A stretch of 43,128 nucleotides of DNA, from contig JASHOB010000189.1 of NCBI GenBank assembly GCA_030041335.1, positions 1 to 43,128 of the forward strand, given 5' to 3'. The DNA comes from Alphaproteobacteria bacterium (lineage in GTDB: Bacteria > Pseudomonadota > Alphaproteobacteria > ATCC43930 > CGMCC-115725). A program made the position numbers and the translations under genes. This document shows positions 34,174 through 41,968 of this stretch, piece by piece. The number at the start of each line of letters is the position of its first letter. Position 1 is the stretch's first letter. A model generated the notes under the pieces. The model ran no database searches and had not been told where the DNA came from. It worked only from the letters and a program-made list of their open reading frames with translations.

Positions 34174-34834
34174 GCCCACCCGGTTCGCATTGTTGGCGGC
34201 GCTTACCGCAGTGCAGTCCGCCCCGGGGATAGCTGCAGCGATCGCTCGTCAGGTCAAGGTCATCGTTCCAATGGCCCAGCGGGCGCTTCGACCTCGGGCA
34301 TGCTTCACTCCTGCGCCTGCTTCGCCACGCAGGGCAGTCCTTGGTCCGCGAGCTATTCCTCGATGTCATCCCGGTCCGGCTCATCAGCGCAAGGACAACG
34401 GCAATACTGCTTGACTTGCGAGGACCGGCCGCACGCGCTTGCAACTGCGGTCGGATGCTCCAAATGGACTCGATAGATCATGTGAATTGGTGGATTTGCC
34501 GCGACGAATCCGAAATTCGTCGTTGGCGTTGACAATGGCTGCGTTGCTAACCACCGGACCGGTCACGATTTCGGCGCATGCGGAAAATTCTCTCGACGCC
34601 GCTTGCGCCACAACAAACGCGTCCCGAGCCACCGGCTGGCGGCTCCTCTGCCCTGCACGCGACGACAGACTGTGGCGAAGGCGCGCTTCGGATCTCTCTT
34701 GTTGAAGAGATCTGCCAGGAGGTCTAGGGTCTCTGCAGGGGATGGAGTACCCCCCACAACCGCCATTTCGGCTGATGACTCCTGGCCATTTGTTTTGCTG
34801 CCAGACCACCGGGCAGCGGCGAGGGGTCATTCGC
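34174..34834. other. 660-base gap, possible gene fragments only
   Basis: No intact gene recognised. Near 34505-34600 on the plus strand a frame reads 'RNSSLALTMAALLTTGPVTISAHAE', which looks like a signal peptide, but no ATG precedes it in frame and what follows is not a recognisable protein. Another frame near 34310-34440 is hydrophobic but brief. The stretch looks like decayed coding sequence. Confidence 0.45.
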
Positions 34835-35548
34835 ATGCGGGCTCATTCAACCCAACGTAGTCCGTCGAGATCGCGAAGTAATGCAGGCAGTCCGTTTCGA
34901 CACCGCTTCGCGAGAAAAGAACCCAAGCTGAATGCACTGCTGGACGACCCGTTAACCCAGCTGATGATGCGGGCGGATGGTGTCGATCACCGTGATCTCG
35001 TCGCTGCCGTTAATATCATGGCGAACAAGCTACTGCTTCAGAAAATCAGACAGGCCAGAGAAGCTTCCGACGCGCGCGCGGTAGACGAAGACAAATATCG
35101 TCCCGGCGTAGGCGTAATTCTCCTCAACAAGCGAAACGAAATATTCGTTGGCCGCCGCCACGACATAAACCGCAACGTATGGCAGTTGCCGCAGGGTGGT
35201 ATTGACGATGGAGAAACGCCCGCCCAGGCAGCGTTGCGGGAGCTTAAGGAGGAAGTTGGAACGGACCGGGTAGAAATTGTCGCCGAGAGCAAAGGGTGGT
35301 TCTATTACGACTTGCCGAGATCGGTGGCGACACGATCGTGGGGCGGGCGTTGGTACGGCCAACGTCAAAAGTGGTTCGTAATGCGATTAACGGGATCCGA
35401 ACGGGAGATCGACATCGCGACTTTAAATCCCGAATTTGATCGCTGGCGCTGGATCAAGATCCGCCAACTGCCACAGCTCGCCGTTTCCTTCAAGTGCCAG
35501 CTTTACTTGAGCCTGATGGGTGAGTTCGGCGAGCTTGTCGAAGCCTAG
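34835..35548 (+). CDS. rppH: RNA pyrophosphohydrolase (RppH-like Nudix hydrolase) with N-terminal extension
   Basis: The Nudix domain occupies the C-terminal ~155 residues: 'YRPGVGVILLNKRNEIFVGRRHD', then the Nudix box 'GGIDDGETPAQAALRELKEEVG' with all catalytic Glu residues, and 'SWGGRWYGQRQKWFVMRL', which is typical of RppH. The enzyme removes pyrophosphate from mRNA 5' ends. Before it lie ~80 extra residues with 'LNALLDDPLTQLMMRADGVDHRDLVAAV', resembling a small stand-alone protein of rhizobia rather than RppH. The ATG at 34835 has GAGGGG 8 bases upstream, but starts near 34962 or 35019 are possible. A second, shorter RppH may exist elsewhere in the genome. Confidence 0.8.
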   Translation: MRAHSTQRSPSRSRSNAGSPFRHRFARKEPKLNALLDDPLTQLMMRADGVDHRDLVAAVNIMANKLLLQKIRQAREASDARAVDEDKYRPGVGVILLNKRNEIFVGRRHDINRNVWQLPQGGIDDGETPAQAALRELKEEVGTDRVEIVAESKGWFYYDLPRSVATRSWGGRWYGQRQKWFVMRLTGSEREIDIATLNPEFDRWRWIKIRQLPQLAVSFKCQLYLSLMGEFGELVEA

Positions 35549-35733
35549 CAGAGGGACGGATGCTACGGCCCCTTCGCCGTGACGGATCATGGTCGAACTC
35601 CCGCTTGTCGTTAAGGCCTTCGATGAACAGCGGTGCCTCGGCATCCTGGATCTTTGGGGTTTTGGCTCTTGAGAGGAAGGATCGTTACTGAAACGCCGCG
35701 TGCCGCGAGGCGGCGACAAAGGGAGACCAGGCT

Positions 35734-36405
35734 ATGTCGCTCAAGGAGGAGGCCGATCGGACGACATTATTGGCGATAGGGCTGTTTTCGGTGATTGCCA
35801 GTATCATCATGACGATTTATCTGTGGGATCGTCCTGTCGAAGTCGTCTTACGCGCACAATCGGGCACGTCCCTTCTCAACGTTGCCGAATGCATCAGCGT
35901 CTTGGGCCTGCCGCTGCCCTATGTCGGTCTTGCCGTGGCATTTCTGCTGTTCTGGAGCATGGTTCTGGTAAACTCCGGCTTTAAAATTGTGGAGCGAATC
36001 TTCCTCTACCGCGCGCTGTTTATTTTGTCGGGGGCGATCATCCCCTGGCTTGCGGCAACCGGGCTCCAGGTACTTTTCGGACGCGCGCGGCCGCATGTGT
36101 ATTTCGAACGCGGGATCTACGCGTTCCATCCCCTCAGCTTGACGCCAGATTTTTGGTCTTTTCCTTCGTCGCATTCGGCCGTATCGGCGGCGATGGCCGC
36201 CGCGTTCTCGGGCTTTCTACCGAGCTACCGCTTCACCTTCTTTTTTGTCGCGACCCTTGTTTCGGCTAGTCGCATAGCAGCCGGTTACCATTACATGAGC
36301 GACACAATCGGCGGCATGCTTCTTGGAATAGCGATCATTGCCGGGCTGCTGCGCGGCTTCGATCATTTTGGCATGAGCGTTCAGTCGACCCGACCTCGGT
36401 GGTAA
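35734..36405 (+). CDS. PAP2-family membrane phosphatase
   Basis: A 223-residue membrane protein with about six helices and the phosphatase motifs. These are a variant of motif 1 ('LQVLFGRARPH', near residue 115), motif 2 'SFPSSHS' (~142) and motif 3 'SRIAAGYHYMSD' (~180), where the last His and Asp are catalytic. Members dephosphorylate phosphatidic acid, undecaprenyl pyrophosphate or lipid A. A clear ribosome site (GGAGACCAGGCT) precedes the ATG. It appears monocistronic. Confidence 0.9.
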   Translation: MSLKEEADRTTLLAIGLFSVIASIIMTIYLWDRPVEVVLRAQSGTSLLNVAECISVLGLPLPYVGLAVAFLLFWSMVLVNSGFKIVERIFLYRALFILSGAIIPWLAATGLQVLFGRARPHVYFERGIYAFHPLSLTPDFWSFPSSHSAVSAAMAAAFSGFLPSYRFTFFFVATLVSASRIAAGYHYMSDTIGGMLLGIAIIAGLLRGFDHFGMSVQSTRPRW

Positions 36406-36838
36406 TGGCGGGCGCGCTCATGTTATGCCGGCGCCGAGGGTTCCGCGCGCGTCGCCTCGGGTGACAAGCGGCAGATCGGTGGTCCTCATTAATCCTCCTG
36501 TCGGCGGCTGCGTGGCTTTTCCACCTCTTGGCCTCGTCGGCGGCCGGCGATTACATCCTGCACCGCCGCTTTTTCGCGAATTCAATCCATATCGTCTCTT
36601 ATCTCTGCGGTTCCTCGGCGGTCACATCGACATTCAGATCGGCGCTAACACGAAACGACCCACCGTCCGTGTCAAACCACCTGACTTGCCGCTTTCGGAA
36701 AGCAAATGCCTCAACACGGCCGGCACCACGCGAACTTCGCACAGCGAATCAAGCACTACGTCGGGCGGAAGCTTGACTTGACATCTGCTGTGGCCGGACA
36801 CTCGGGCTGCGTGACGGAGCTCGATACCATCGTATGGG
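36406..36838. other. 430-base gap without a recognised gene
   Basis: Frames of 80-120 residues exist in two phases on the plus strand, but neither shows a convincing start or any family pattern. A hydrophobic run near 36480-36570 ('LILLSAAAWLFHLLASSAAG' in one frame) might be a fragment of a secreted or membrane protein. I cannot support a gene here. Confidence 0.45.
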
Positions 36839-37210
36839 CTAGACTCTCCGGATCTTGGTAAGAAGCGGCCGATGATGCGCGGCGGGTGGGATTTGTCCCG
36901 TCAAAATGCGCTCGTGCGTTCGATCCAAGACGGCTATGACCAGCGCGTGATCGGTTGCCGAATCGTCGTTAAAGCTGTCGATTCTCGTGAAGCCGATTCC
37001 GGTGACATCGCGCGCTGCGGCCAAAATCACCGGCCCCAGCAAATATCTCGAACGGGTCAGAAAGAGAGCGGCGAGGATGCAGCGTTTTCCGTTCCAAGCG
37101 AGAAATTGGTGCTTGCACCACTTATCCTCGGAATCCAGCAGATGCACCACAAGATCAAGTTTGTCGAGAAGATGCTGGCGGCGGTTGAAATCAATTCCAT
37201 CGAAGGGCAT
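36839..37210 (-). CDS. DUF6197-like hypothetical protein
   Basis: About 123 residues. The pattern 'LLDSEDKWCKHQFLAWNGKRCILAAL' (residues ~25-50) followed by 'FNDDSATDHALVIAVLDRTHERI' (~85-107) is characteristic of DUF6197 proteins, which have no known function. A GGAGGAG ribosome site lies 7 bases before the ATG at 37208-37210. It follows the six-TM gene after about 85 bases on the same strand, so both may be transcribed together. Confidence 0.72.
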   Translation of the reverse strand: MPFDGIDFNRRQHLLDKLDLVVHLLDSEDKWCKHQFLAWNGKRCILAALFLTRSRYLLGPVILAAARDVTGIGFTRIDSFNDDSATDHALVIAVLDRTHERILTGQIPPAAHHRPLLTKIRRV

Positions 37211-37295
37211 GGTATTCTCCTCCACCATTTCACGGTGACGTTGGCGACCTTTGCGAGCTCCCATGGCACGCATGCCACTTGGGTCTTTCCTGCTA

Positions 37296-37949
37296 TCAAA
37301 AGCGTCCGACCACGGCCAAGACGGCGCCCCCTAAGGCGGCGCCATTCAGCAGGATTATGGCCCCCAACGTAAGCAGCGCGATTAGCACCAAGACGACGGG
37401 GCTGAAACCAGCGAGGGCGAGAATCCCCAAGATGATCGCCGCCAGCCCGCTCAATGCTTGAGAGGCCGCAGAGCTGGTCACCACGTCTCCCGCCAGCCGA
37501 CGTGTGATCGGGTTGTCGGAGAATACTTCGACACGGGCGCGCGCAATTCGGGACGTGGACGCGCTGCTCAACAGCGCGGCACCGCCGTAGCTAATCGCCG
37601 CGATCGCAACAAGCTCGATCGAAGCCACGTTGAGCAATGCCAAGATTCCAAGCACCACGCCGGCGACACCGGCAAGAAGTCCGAGCGACCAAGTGGAAAC
37701 GCCGCCCAACTCAGTAACCTGTTCCGAACGTCCAAGCATTCGGGCAAATTCCTCAATAAGATTGAGGCTCTGCACAATTATCGCAGTTCCAACGGCAATG
37801 GTCGCGATCGCGACGAGGAACAGGGGCGCGACGCGACCCAGTCCTAGAATCGTCAAAACGATAGCCGCAAATCCCCCAAGCGCTTCTGCATAGGCGCCGA
37901 TCGCCTTGCCGTTCAGGTTGGCAAATTGGGTTCTCTCGATAGCTGACAT
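37296..37949 (-). CDS. Six-TM hypothetical membrane protein, threefold repeat
   Basis: About 217 residues with six predicted helices arranged as three hairpin repeats, each containing 'G..A.VLGILAL......LV.IA....G.A.LL': ~22-60, ~87-130 and ~168-212. The pattern is like HdeD/DUF308 proteins, but the family is not certain. GGAGGAG 6 bases before the ATG supports the start; an upstream in-frame ATG at 37988 lacks such a site. It is the first gene downstream of a fluoride-riboswitch-like RNA and terminator, about 200 bases away, but direct control is unproven. Confidence 0.72.
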   Translation of the reverse strand: MSAIERTQFANLNGKAIGAYAEALGGFAAIVLTILGLGRVAPLFLVAIATIAVGTAIIVQSLNLIEEFARMLGRSEQVTELGGVSTWSLGLLAGVAGVVLGILALLNVASIELVAIAAISYGGAALLSSASTSRIARARVEVFSDNPITRRLAGDVVTSSAASQALSGLAAIILGILALAGFSPVVLVLIALLTLGAIILLNGAALGGAVLAVVGRF

Positions 37950-38015
37950 TCGTCTCCTCCACGGTGCCTTATGATTGCGCCGAGTCATCCGAGTTGACGC
38001 GGCTTGGAGGAACCC

Positions 38016-38077
38016 CCGCCACGACCGTCTCCATTAGGGGAACCCTGGTGTTGGAGACGGAAAAAAGATCGTGGCGG
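38016..38077. repeat. Nested inverted repeat upstream of the six-TM gene
   Basis: An outer pair CCGCCACGA (38016-38024) / TCGTGGCGG (38069-38077) encloses an inner pair CCGTCTCCA (38025-38033) / TGGAGACGG (38052-38060), each 9 bp and perfect. An A-rich bulge (38061-38068) lies on one side, and a small AGGG-GAA-CCCT hairpin is inside. The element lies in the leader between the fluoride riboswitch and the six-TM gene. Its strand of action and function are unknown. Confidence 0.6.
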
Positions 38078-38150
38078 AGGTCCACAAATGCCCGTTTAGG
38101 TGACGTTTCCTCCCTCTCCCTCGCAGTGAGGTCGCGTTTGCCCGGGCAAC

Positions 38151-38177
38151 AAAAAAGCCCACCGACAGACGGTGGGC
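38151..38177 (-). terminator. Intrinsic terminator after riboswitch A
   Basis: On the minus strand GCCCACCG and CGGTGGGC form a perfect 8-bp GC-rich stem with a 5-base loop (38157-38177), followed at once by six Ts (38156-38151). It lies about 25 bases after the fluoride-aptamer-like sequence, as expected for a transcriptional riboswitch platform. Confidence 0.82.
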
Positions 38178-38185
38178 GTCGCGAT

Positions 38186-38248
38186 CTCCCACCGCGAGGA
38201 CGCGGTAGGAGTCATTAGCCGAGGCTTTTTCAGGGAGACTCCATTCCC
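38186..38248 (-). promoter_or_regulatory. Fluoride (crcB-type) riboswitch A
   Basis: Read on the minus strand, P1 GGGA/TCCC at 38248-38233 is followed by a GCC...GGC hairpin, then CTAATGACTCCTAC at 38217-38204. The loop GGAGTC can pair with GACTCC to form the six-base pseudoknot of fluoride aptamers. The 3' part (CTCCTACCGCG, 38211-38201) can instead pair with CGCGGTGGGAG (38196-38186) in an 11-bp hairpin. This gives the two exclusive states of a riboswitch, followed by the terminator. One normally conserved base differs (CTAATG instead of CTGATG). Confidence 0.65.
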
Positions 38249-38289
38249 AAATATCTTGTAACGCTCATGCGACGGAACCTCAAGTTTTT

Positions 38290-38588
38290 TCGTTCTTGGC
38301 CAGATCGATCTGCTGCAGACCAGATATTCAATAAACAGCGTCGTCGCGTACCAACGCGGCCACGTGATGAGCGTTTTCGAACGGCGACGGAGGTCCCCCA
38401 AGCGCCGGGGGCCCGATCCGCCGATGGCCGCAGGGCTCGATCAATTGTTTCTCGACCGGTCGCGGGCGTTTGGTATCACCATGGTACTCGTGACTCACGA
38501 TCTCGACTCGGTATATGCGATCTTCGATCGCATGGCGGTGCCGGTGAATCGGCCGCATCATGACGACAGGCCCCATCGCGGCAATTGA
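38290..38588 (+). pseudogene. Remnant of an ABC ATPase (MlaF-like)
   Basis: A frame on the plus strand contains 'MAAGLDQLFLDRSRAFGITMVLVTHDLDSVYAIFDRMAV', the post-Walker-B and H-loop region of MlaF-type ATPases (lipid transport). The Walker A, signature and Walker B motifs are missing, and the sequence before about 38415 and after about 38560 does not match. It is a fragment of about 50 residues. Confidence 0.6.
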
Positions 38589-38654
38589 GACGCTGCACCA
38601 CCCCTGGCTACGTTGCCCACGCCCATGGTCCGAGAAAACGACGCCGCGCCGACT

Positions 38655-40187
38655 TCAGACGCCTGGAGAGACCGTTTCAGAGTGCTGAGGCGCGGCATCA
38701 TCGTTGAATATTCTCGCATATAAATCATGCCCGTAACTCGTTGGAAGCGGCTCGCCGGCTACTAACCGGAACGTGCGTTCGCCGCTTTCCCGCCGCTCGG
38801 CCCGCAGGAAGATGGCATTGCTCATGCCTTGTTCCCAGAGGCTGTTGGCGAAATAGTAAAAGTGGGTAACGAAGAAGATTTTGATCTGTTTCTCCAACAT
38901 CGCGCGGACAACCTGGCGCGCGATTTCGGACCCTTCTCGTTCGTGGGTGGCGGCAAAAGACTCGTTGAAGAGCATTAAGGCGTTGGGCCTCAGCGCTTCG
39001 ACGATGGCACTCATCCGCGCCAACTCTTCGTCGAGCTTGCCGCTTTTCAGCGACGGATCCTCTTCCCGCTTGTAATGCGTGAAGACACCGGTGCACACAT
39101 CAGCGCTGAAGCTATCGGCGCCAACGAACATGCCGCATTGCATCATCAGTTGCGCCAAACCGAAGCTCCGAAGGAATGTGGATTTGCCACCCTGATTAGC
39201 GCCGGTGATGATCGTCAGATCCTTGCCCGGCGCAGCCAGATCGTTACCGACCACGCGCTGCGACGAGGTAAGTGTGAGACAGACATCATACAATCCATGG
39301 AACGAATACCCTCGTTGGCCGAGCGGCGATGGTTCCGGAAAGCAAACTGCACCTCCTCGTTTGGCAAGCTCGGTGTAGAGGTTAATCGCCCCGATATAGA
39401 AGGCTAGTTCCGTTCGGAGCATATGAAAAAAACCAAGAATATGGTCTGTCGACTGACCGAGCGCGTTCGCGATCAGATTGATGCCGCGGTCCCGCAATTC
39501 CGCCAACGCCCTGAAGCCGTGCTCGTCGCGCGGGTGGATGTGAAAGGTATGGCCGCGCGGTCGGCGGACCAGTCGTCCCAGCCATCCTTGATCGCTGCCG
39601 AGAGGCCGGCGCAGAACGTAGTGGGTACCACAGTTGCCTTCGCCGATCTCCGCGCTAATCAAGACGCCGCCGCCGAATTTCATCCGTCGCAAATGGGCGC
39701 GCAATTCACCGAAATACGTGTCGTCGAGTTCGCTCCTCAACATGGCGAACAACGTCACAAACCCTTCCGCCCGAAACTTATCAGCGTGCTCATCCGCGAT
39801 TTGTCGCAACCGTCGCAGCGCTTCGACGAAGATGTCAAGGACCTGAACAGACCGATGCAGGATAAGGGACGGCGATTGGGCAAACAGACCAAGATAATTC
39901 CGGCGTTCCCGCTCAATCGCCTCCACCGTCAATCTATAAATGCTTTGCACTACGCCCGAATTTTCCAAGCAGTCACGCAATATATCTTGCCGATAGCGAA
40001 TTACACCGGGATCCTCTACGCACGACAGGAGGGCCTTTCGGCCGATATCGAATAGGCACTTGTCGCCGGCGGCCATCGCGTCGACCAGCGTATTGAGTTC
40101 GAGATCTTGCGTCAGATCAGCTTGATTCGGCGGTAAATTTTGTTCGGGATCGAAATCACGGTCCCGAAACATCAAATGAGCCTTCAT
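38655..40187 (-). CDS. MutS-like ATPase, second gene of a coupled pair
   Basis: A 510-residue protein with the MutS core/clamp and ATPase domains, but no N-terminal mismatch-recognition domain. Walker A is 'ITGANQGGKSTFLR' (residue ~330). The Walker B position reads 'ALMLFNESFAATHEREGSEI', with Asn-Glu where MutS has Asp-Glu, and 'IKIFFVTHFYYFA' is the last ATPase motif. Without the mismatch domain it is unlikely to act in ordinary mismatch repair. It overlaps the upstream MutS-like gene by 4 bases (ATGA), so the two proteins probably form a heteromer. The pair lies behind a fluoride riboswitch. Confidence 0.85.
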   Translation of the reverse strand: MKAHLMFRDRDFDPEQNLPPNQADLTQDLELNTLVDAMAAGDKCLFDIGRKALLSCVEDPGVIRYRQDILRDCLENSGVVQSIYRLTVEAIERERRNYLGLFAQSPSLILHRSVQVLDIFVEALRRLRQIADEHADKFRAEGFVTLFAMLRSELDDTYFGELRAHLRRMKFGGGVLISAEIGEGNCGTHYVLRRPLGSDQGWLGRLVRRPRGHTFHIHPRDEHGFRALAELRDRGINLIANALGQSTDHILGFFHMLRTELAFYIGAINLYTELAKRGGAVCFPEPSPLGQRGYSFHGLYDVCLTLTSSQRVVGNDLAAPGKDLTIITGANQGGKSTFLRSFGLAQLMMQCGMFVGADSFSADVCTGVFTHYKREEDPSLKSGKLDEELARMSAIVEALRPNALMLFNESFAATHEREGSEIARQVVRAMLEKQIKIFFVTHFYYFANSLWEQGMSNAIFLRAERRESGERTFRLVAGEPLPTSYGHDLYARIFNDDAAPQHSETVSPGV

Positions 40188-41719
40188 GACCGTATTCGCT
40201 CTTTCAGGCGCTCATAAGTTAGTTGATATTTTTCGGCGATCGAAATTGCGTAGGACAGGCCGTCTGCGGCTTGTCGCACGATCTTGAACGTGCGCGTCGC
40301 GGGGTCCTCCGGGACGACGGTGCTGGTCATGCTCACTGTCCTTTCATTGAGTGATGCCAGTTCATCGATGAAAGTGACGCAAACGCAGATCGCATCCAGC
40401 TCCGCGATTCGGTGCATTACGTTCTTGCCCAGAAAAATCGCATCATGGAGTGTCGTGGAATTGAAAATTTCATTCATGATAAGGATGCTATCCGAGGTGG
40501 CTTCCGCAAAAATCGCATGGATGCGTACCAGCTCCTCCTCCAATTTGCCGCGCAACGTTTGAATGTTTTCCTCCCGCTCAAAATGCACAAAGATCTGATC
40601 AAACAGAAATAAACGTGCATCGCTTCCGGGAAGCGGGCAGCCCAGACTCGCGAGATAATGTAGCTGGCCAAAGGTGCGGGCAAATGTGGTCTTGCCGCCC
40701 TGGTTCGGACCGGACACGACTAGGATGCGTTCGCCGTAGCGCAGCTCGAAATCATTACACACAACGTGCCGGTTTTCGCGAATAAGCTTCGTCGCAAGCG
40801 CCAAGTCAAAACTGTCTTTGCTGCGTTCCCGCTTGTCTATGCGCGACAGCACCGGATAGCAGAACGGAAGCCCGGCCATTCGTAATTTGGCCATGTATTC
40901 TTGGTAGGAGAGATAGAACTGAATGTCCCGATCGAAGGTCGAGATCGCCTGGTCGAAGAACTCGATATGATGACGACAATAGTTAGCCAACGCCGAAAAT
41001 ATTTCGGGATAGAGCCGTGCGACAAACTCTAAAATTTTGGCTTCGACGTGATTCATTCCCGATAGATCGGAGAATTTCGCGGAGTAGCTCCTTACCGCAC
41101 CCTGCTTGAACTTCTCAAACGTGCGTTCGACCTCGACGCTATAGTCGCCTTCGTCTTCATAGCGCCGTACCGTGAACCCTCCGTCAAAGATCAGGATAGT
41201 GTATTTGACGGTCGCCAAATCGGCTCTCAGCTTGGTGGTCTCTGCGGCCAGAGCCGTGAAGCTCTCCGACTTGATATAATGGAATAAATAGGCACGGAAC
41301 GCGCACAGTGCACGGGAGGTGAGGTCAGCGGCTTCGAGGTTGCGAACAAACGAGGTAACCGCTTCGCAGTAAAGATGAGCCGCGTCCAGAAGCCACCCTT
41401 GCTTCTGCAGTTGGTAATGCAACTTGGCTATTTGTGCTACATGTTGCCGAACCGAATGTATCGTCGCTGCAAATGATCGGACGCACATACACAGTTTCTC
41501 ATTTTCGAGATCGCGCCAGACTTCTTGGCGATAGACGATGGCATCGATATCGCATAGGGGCTGATAAAAATAGGGTAGCAAATCGTACTCTTGCTTACCC
41601 GCTGTAATCGACGCGACGATTTGGTCGAGGCCGAGGTCACCAAAGAACGAGGGCGCCGGCACAAGAGCGGGTTCGCCGTCCTTCGACGCGCCGGGGTGGA
41701 CGATGCTTGGATATGTCAT
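40184..41719 (-). CDS. MutS-like ATPase, first gene of a coupled pair
   Basis: About 511 residues, similar in plan to its neighbour. It has an all-helical core, then Walker A 'VVSGPNQGGKTTFARTFGQ' (residue ~338), the segment 'FEREENIQTLRGKLEEELVRIHAI', and a Walker B variant 'SILIMNEIFNSTTLHDA' with Asn-Glu. No mismatch-recognition domain is present. The ATG at 41717-41719 is preferred; an extended frame from 41818 would run through the riboswitch and was rejected. The start lies 25 bases after a fluoride aptamer whose alternative hairpin could mask the ribosome site. Fluoride riboswitches have been reported before genes annotated mutS. Confidence 0.86.
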   Translation of the reverse strand: MTYPSIVHPGASKDGEPALVPAPSFFGDLGLDQIVASITAGKQEYDLLPYFYQPLCDIDAIVYRQEVWRDLENEKLCMCVRSFAATIHSVRQHVAQIAKLHYQLQKQGWLLDAAHLYCEAVTSFVRNLEAADLTSRALCAFRAYLFHYIKSESFTALAAETTKLRADLATVKYTILIFDGGFTVRRYEDEGDYSVEVERTFEKFKQGAVRSYSAKFSDLSGMNHVEAKILEFVARLYPEIFSALANYCRHHIEFFDQAISTFDRDIQFYLSYQEYMAKLRMAGLPFCYPVLSRIDKRERSKDSFDLALATKLIRENRHVVCNDFELRYGERILVVSGPNQGGKTTFARTFGQLHYLASLGCPLPGSDARLFLFDQIFVHFEREENIQTLRGKLEEELVRIHAIFAEATSDSILIMNEIFNSTTLHDAIFLGKNVMHRIAELDAICVCVTFIDELASLNERTVSMTSTVVPEDPATRTFKIVRQAADGLSYAISIAEKYQLTYERLKERIRS

Positions 41720-41790
41720 GATACTCTTACCGCTTCCGATTGCGCAGTAGGAGTCATCAGCCGATGGCGTTTTAGGGAGATTCCATTCCC
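41720..41790 (-). promoter_or_regulatory. Fluoride (crcB-type) riboswitch B before the MutS-like pair
   Basis: The minus-strand sequence follows the fluoride-aptamer consensus closely. GGGAATGGAATCTCCC (41790-41775, P1 GGGA/TCCC) is followed by TAAAACGCC, a short loop, then GGCTGATGACTCCTACTG (41762-41745). The loop GGAATC can pair with GACTCC with one mismatch. CTCCTACTGC can alternatively pair with GCGGTAAGAG, just before the MutS start. This suggests translational control: without fluoride the ribosome-site region is masked. Confidence 0.82.
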
Positions 41791-41968
41791 GCTCAATAAA
41801 TAGCGCTCGCAAGGTCAATTCTCAACATTTTCCCGATGCCAAGGCCAGGACAGATCGCAATGCAGCCATTCAAGAGCGACTTCTCTTACGCCGAGGTGCT
41901 CCAACAGCTCTGAAGTCCGGCAATATCGTCTTAGCCTTTATTGTATTGTGCTCATTTCCCACATAACT
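41791..41968. other. Short gap between the riboswitch and the ABC remnant
   Basis: A 178-base gap. It has only a tiny plus-strand frame of about 25 codons ending at 41913; no gene or clear terminator is supported. It must hold the promoter for the fluoride-controlled transcript, but no clear -35/-10 pair is visible. Confidence 0.4.

Noticed and set aside
34742-34834. Longer start for the Nudix protein at 34742
   Set aside because: The added residues show no family pattern and no ribosome site, whereas GAGGGG precedes the ATG at 34835.
35423-35719. A 98-residue minus-strand frame after the Nudix gene
   Set aside because: Its second half is antisense to the Nudix coding end, and no start signal or family was seen.
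38096-38401. A 101-residue minus-strand frame over riboswitch A
   Set aside because: It covers the aptamer and terminator and has no protein-family features; the RNA explanation is better.
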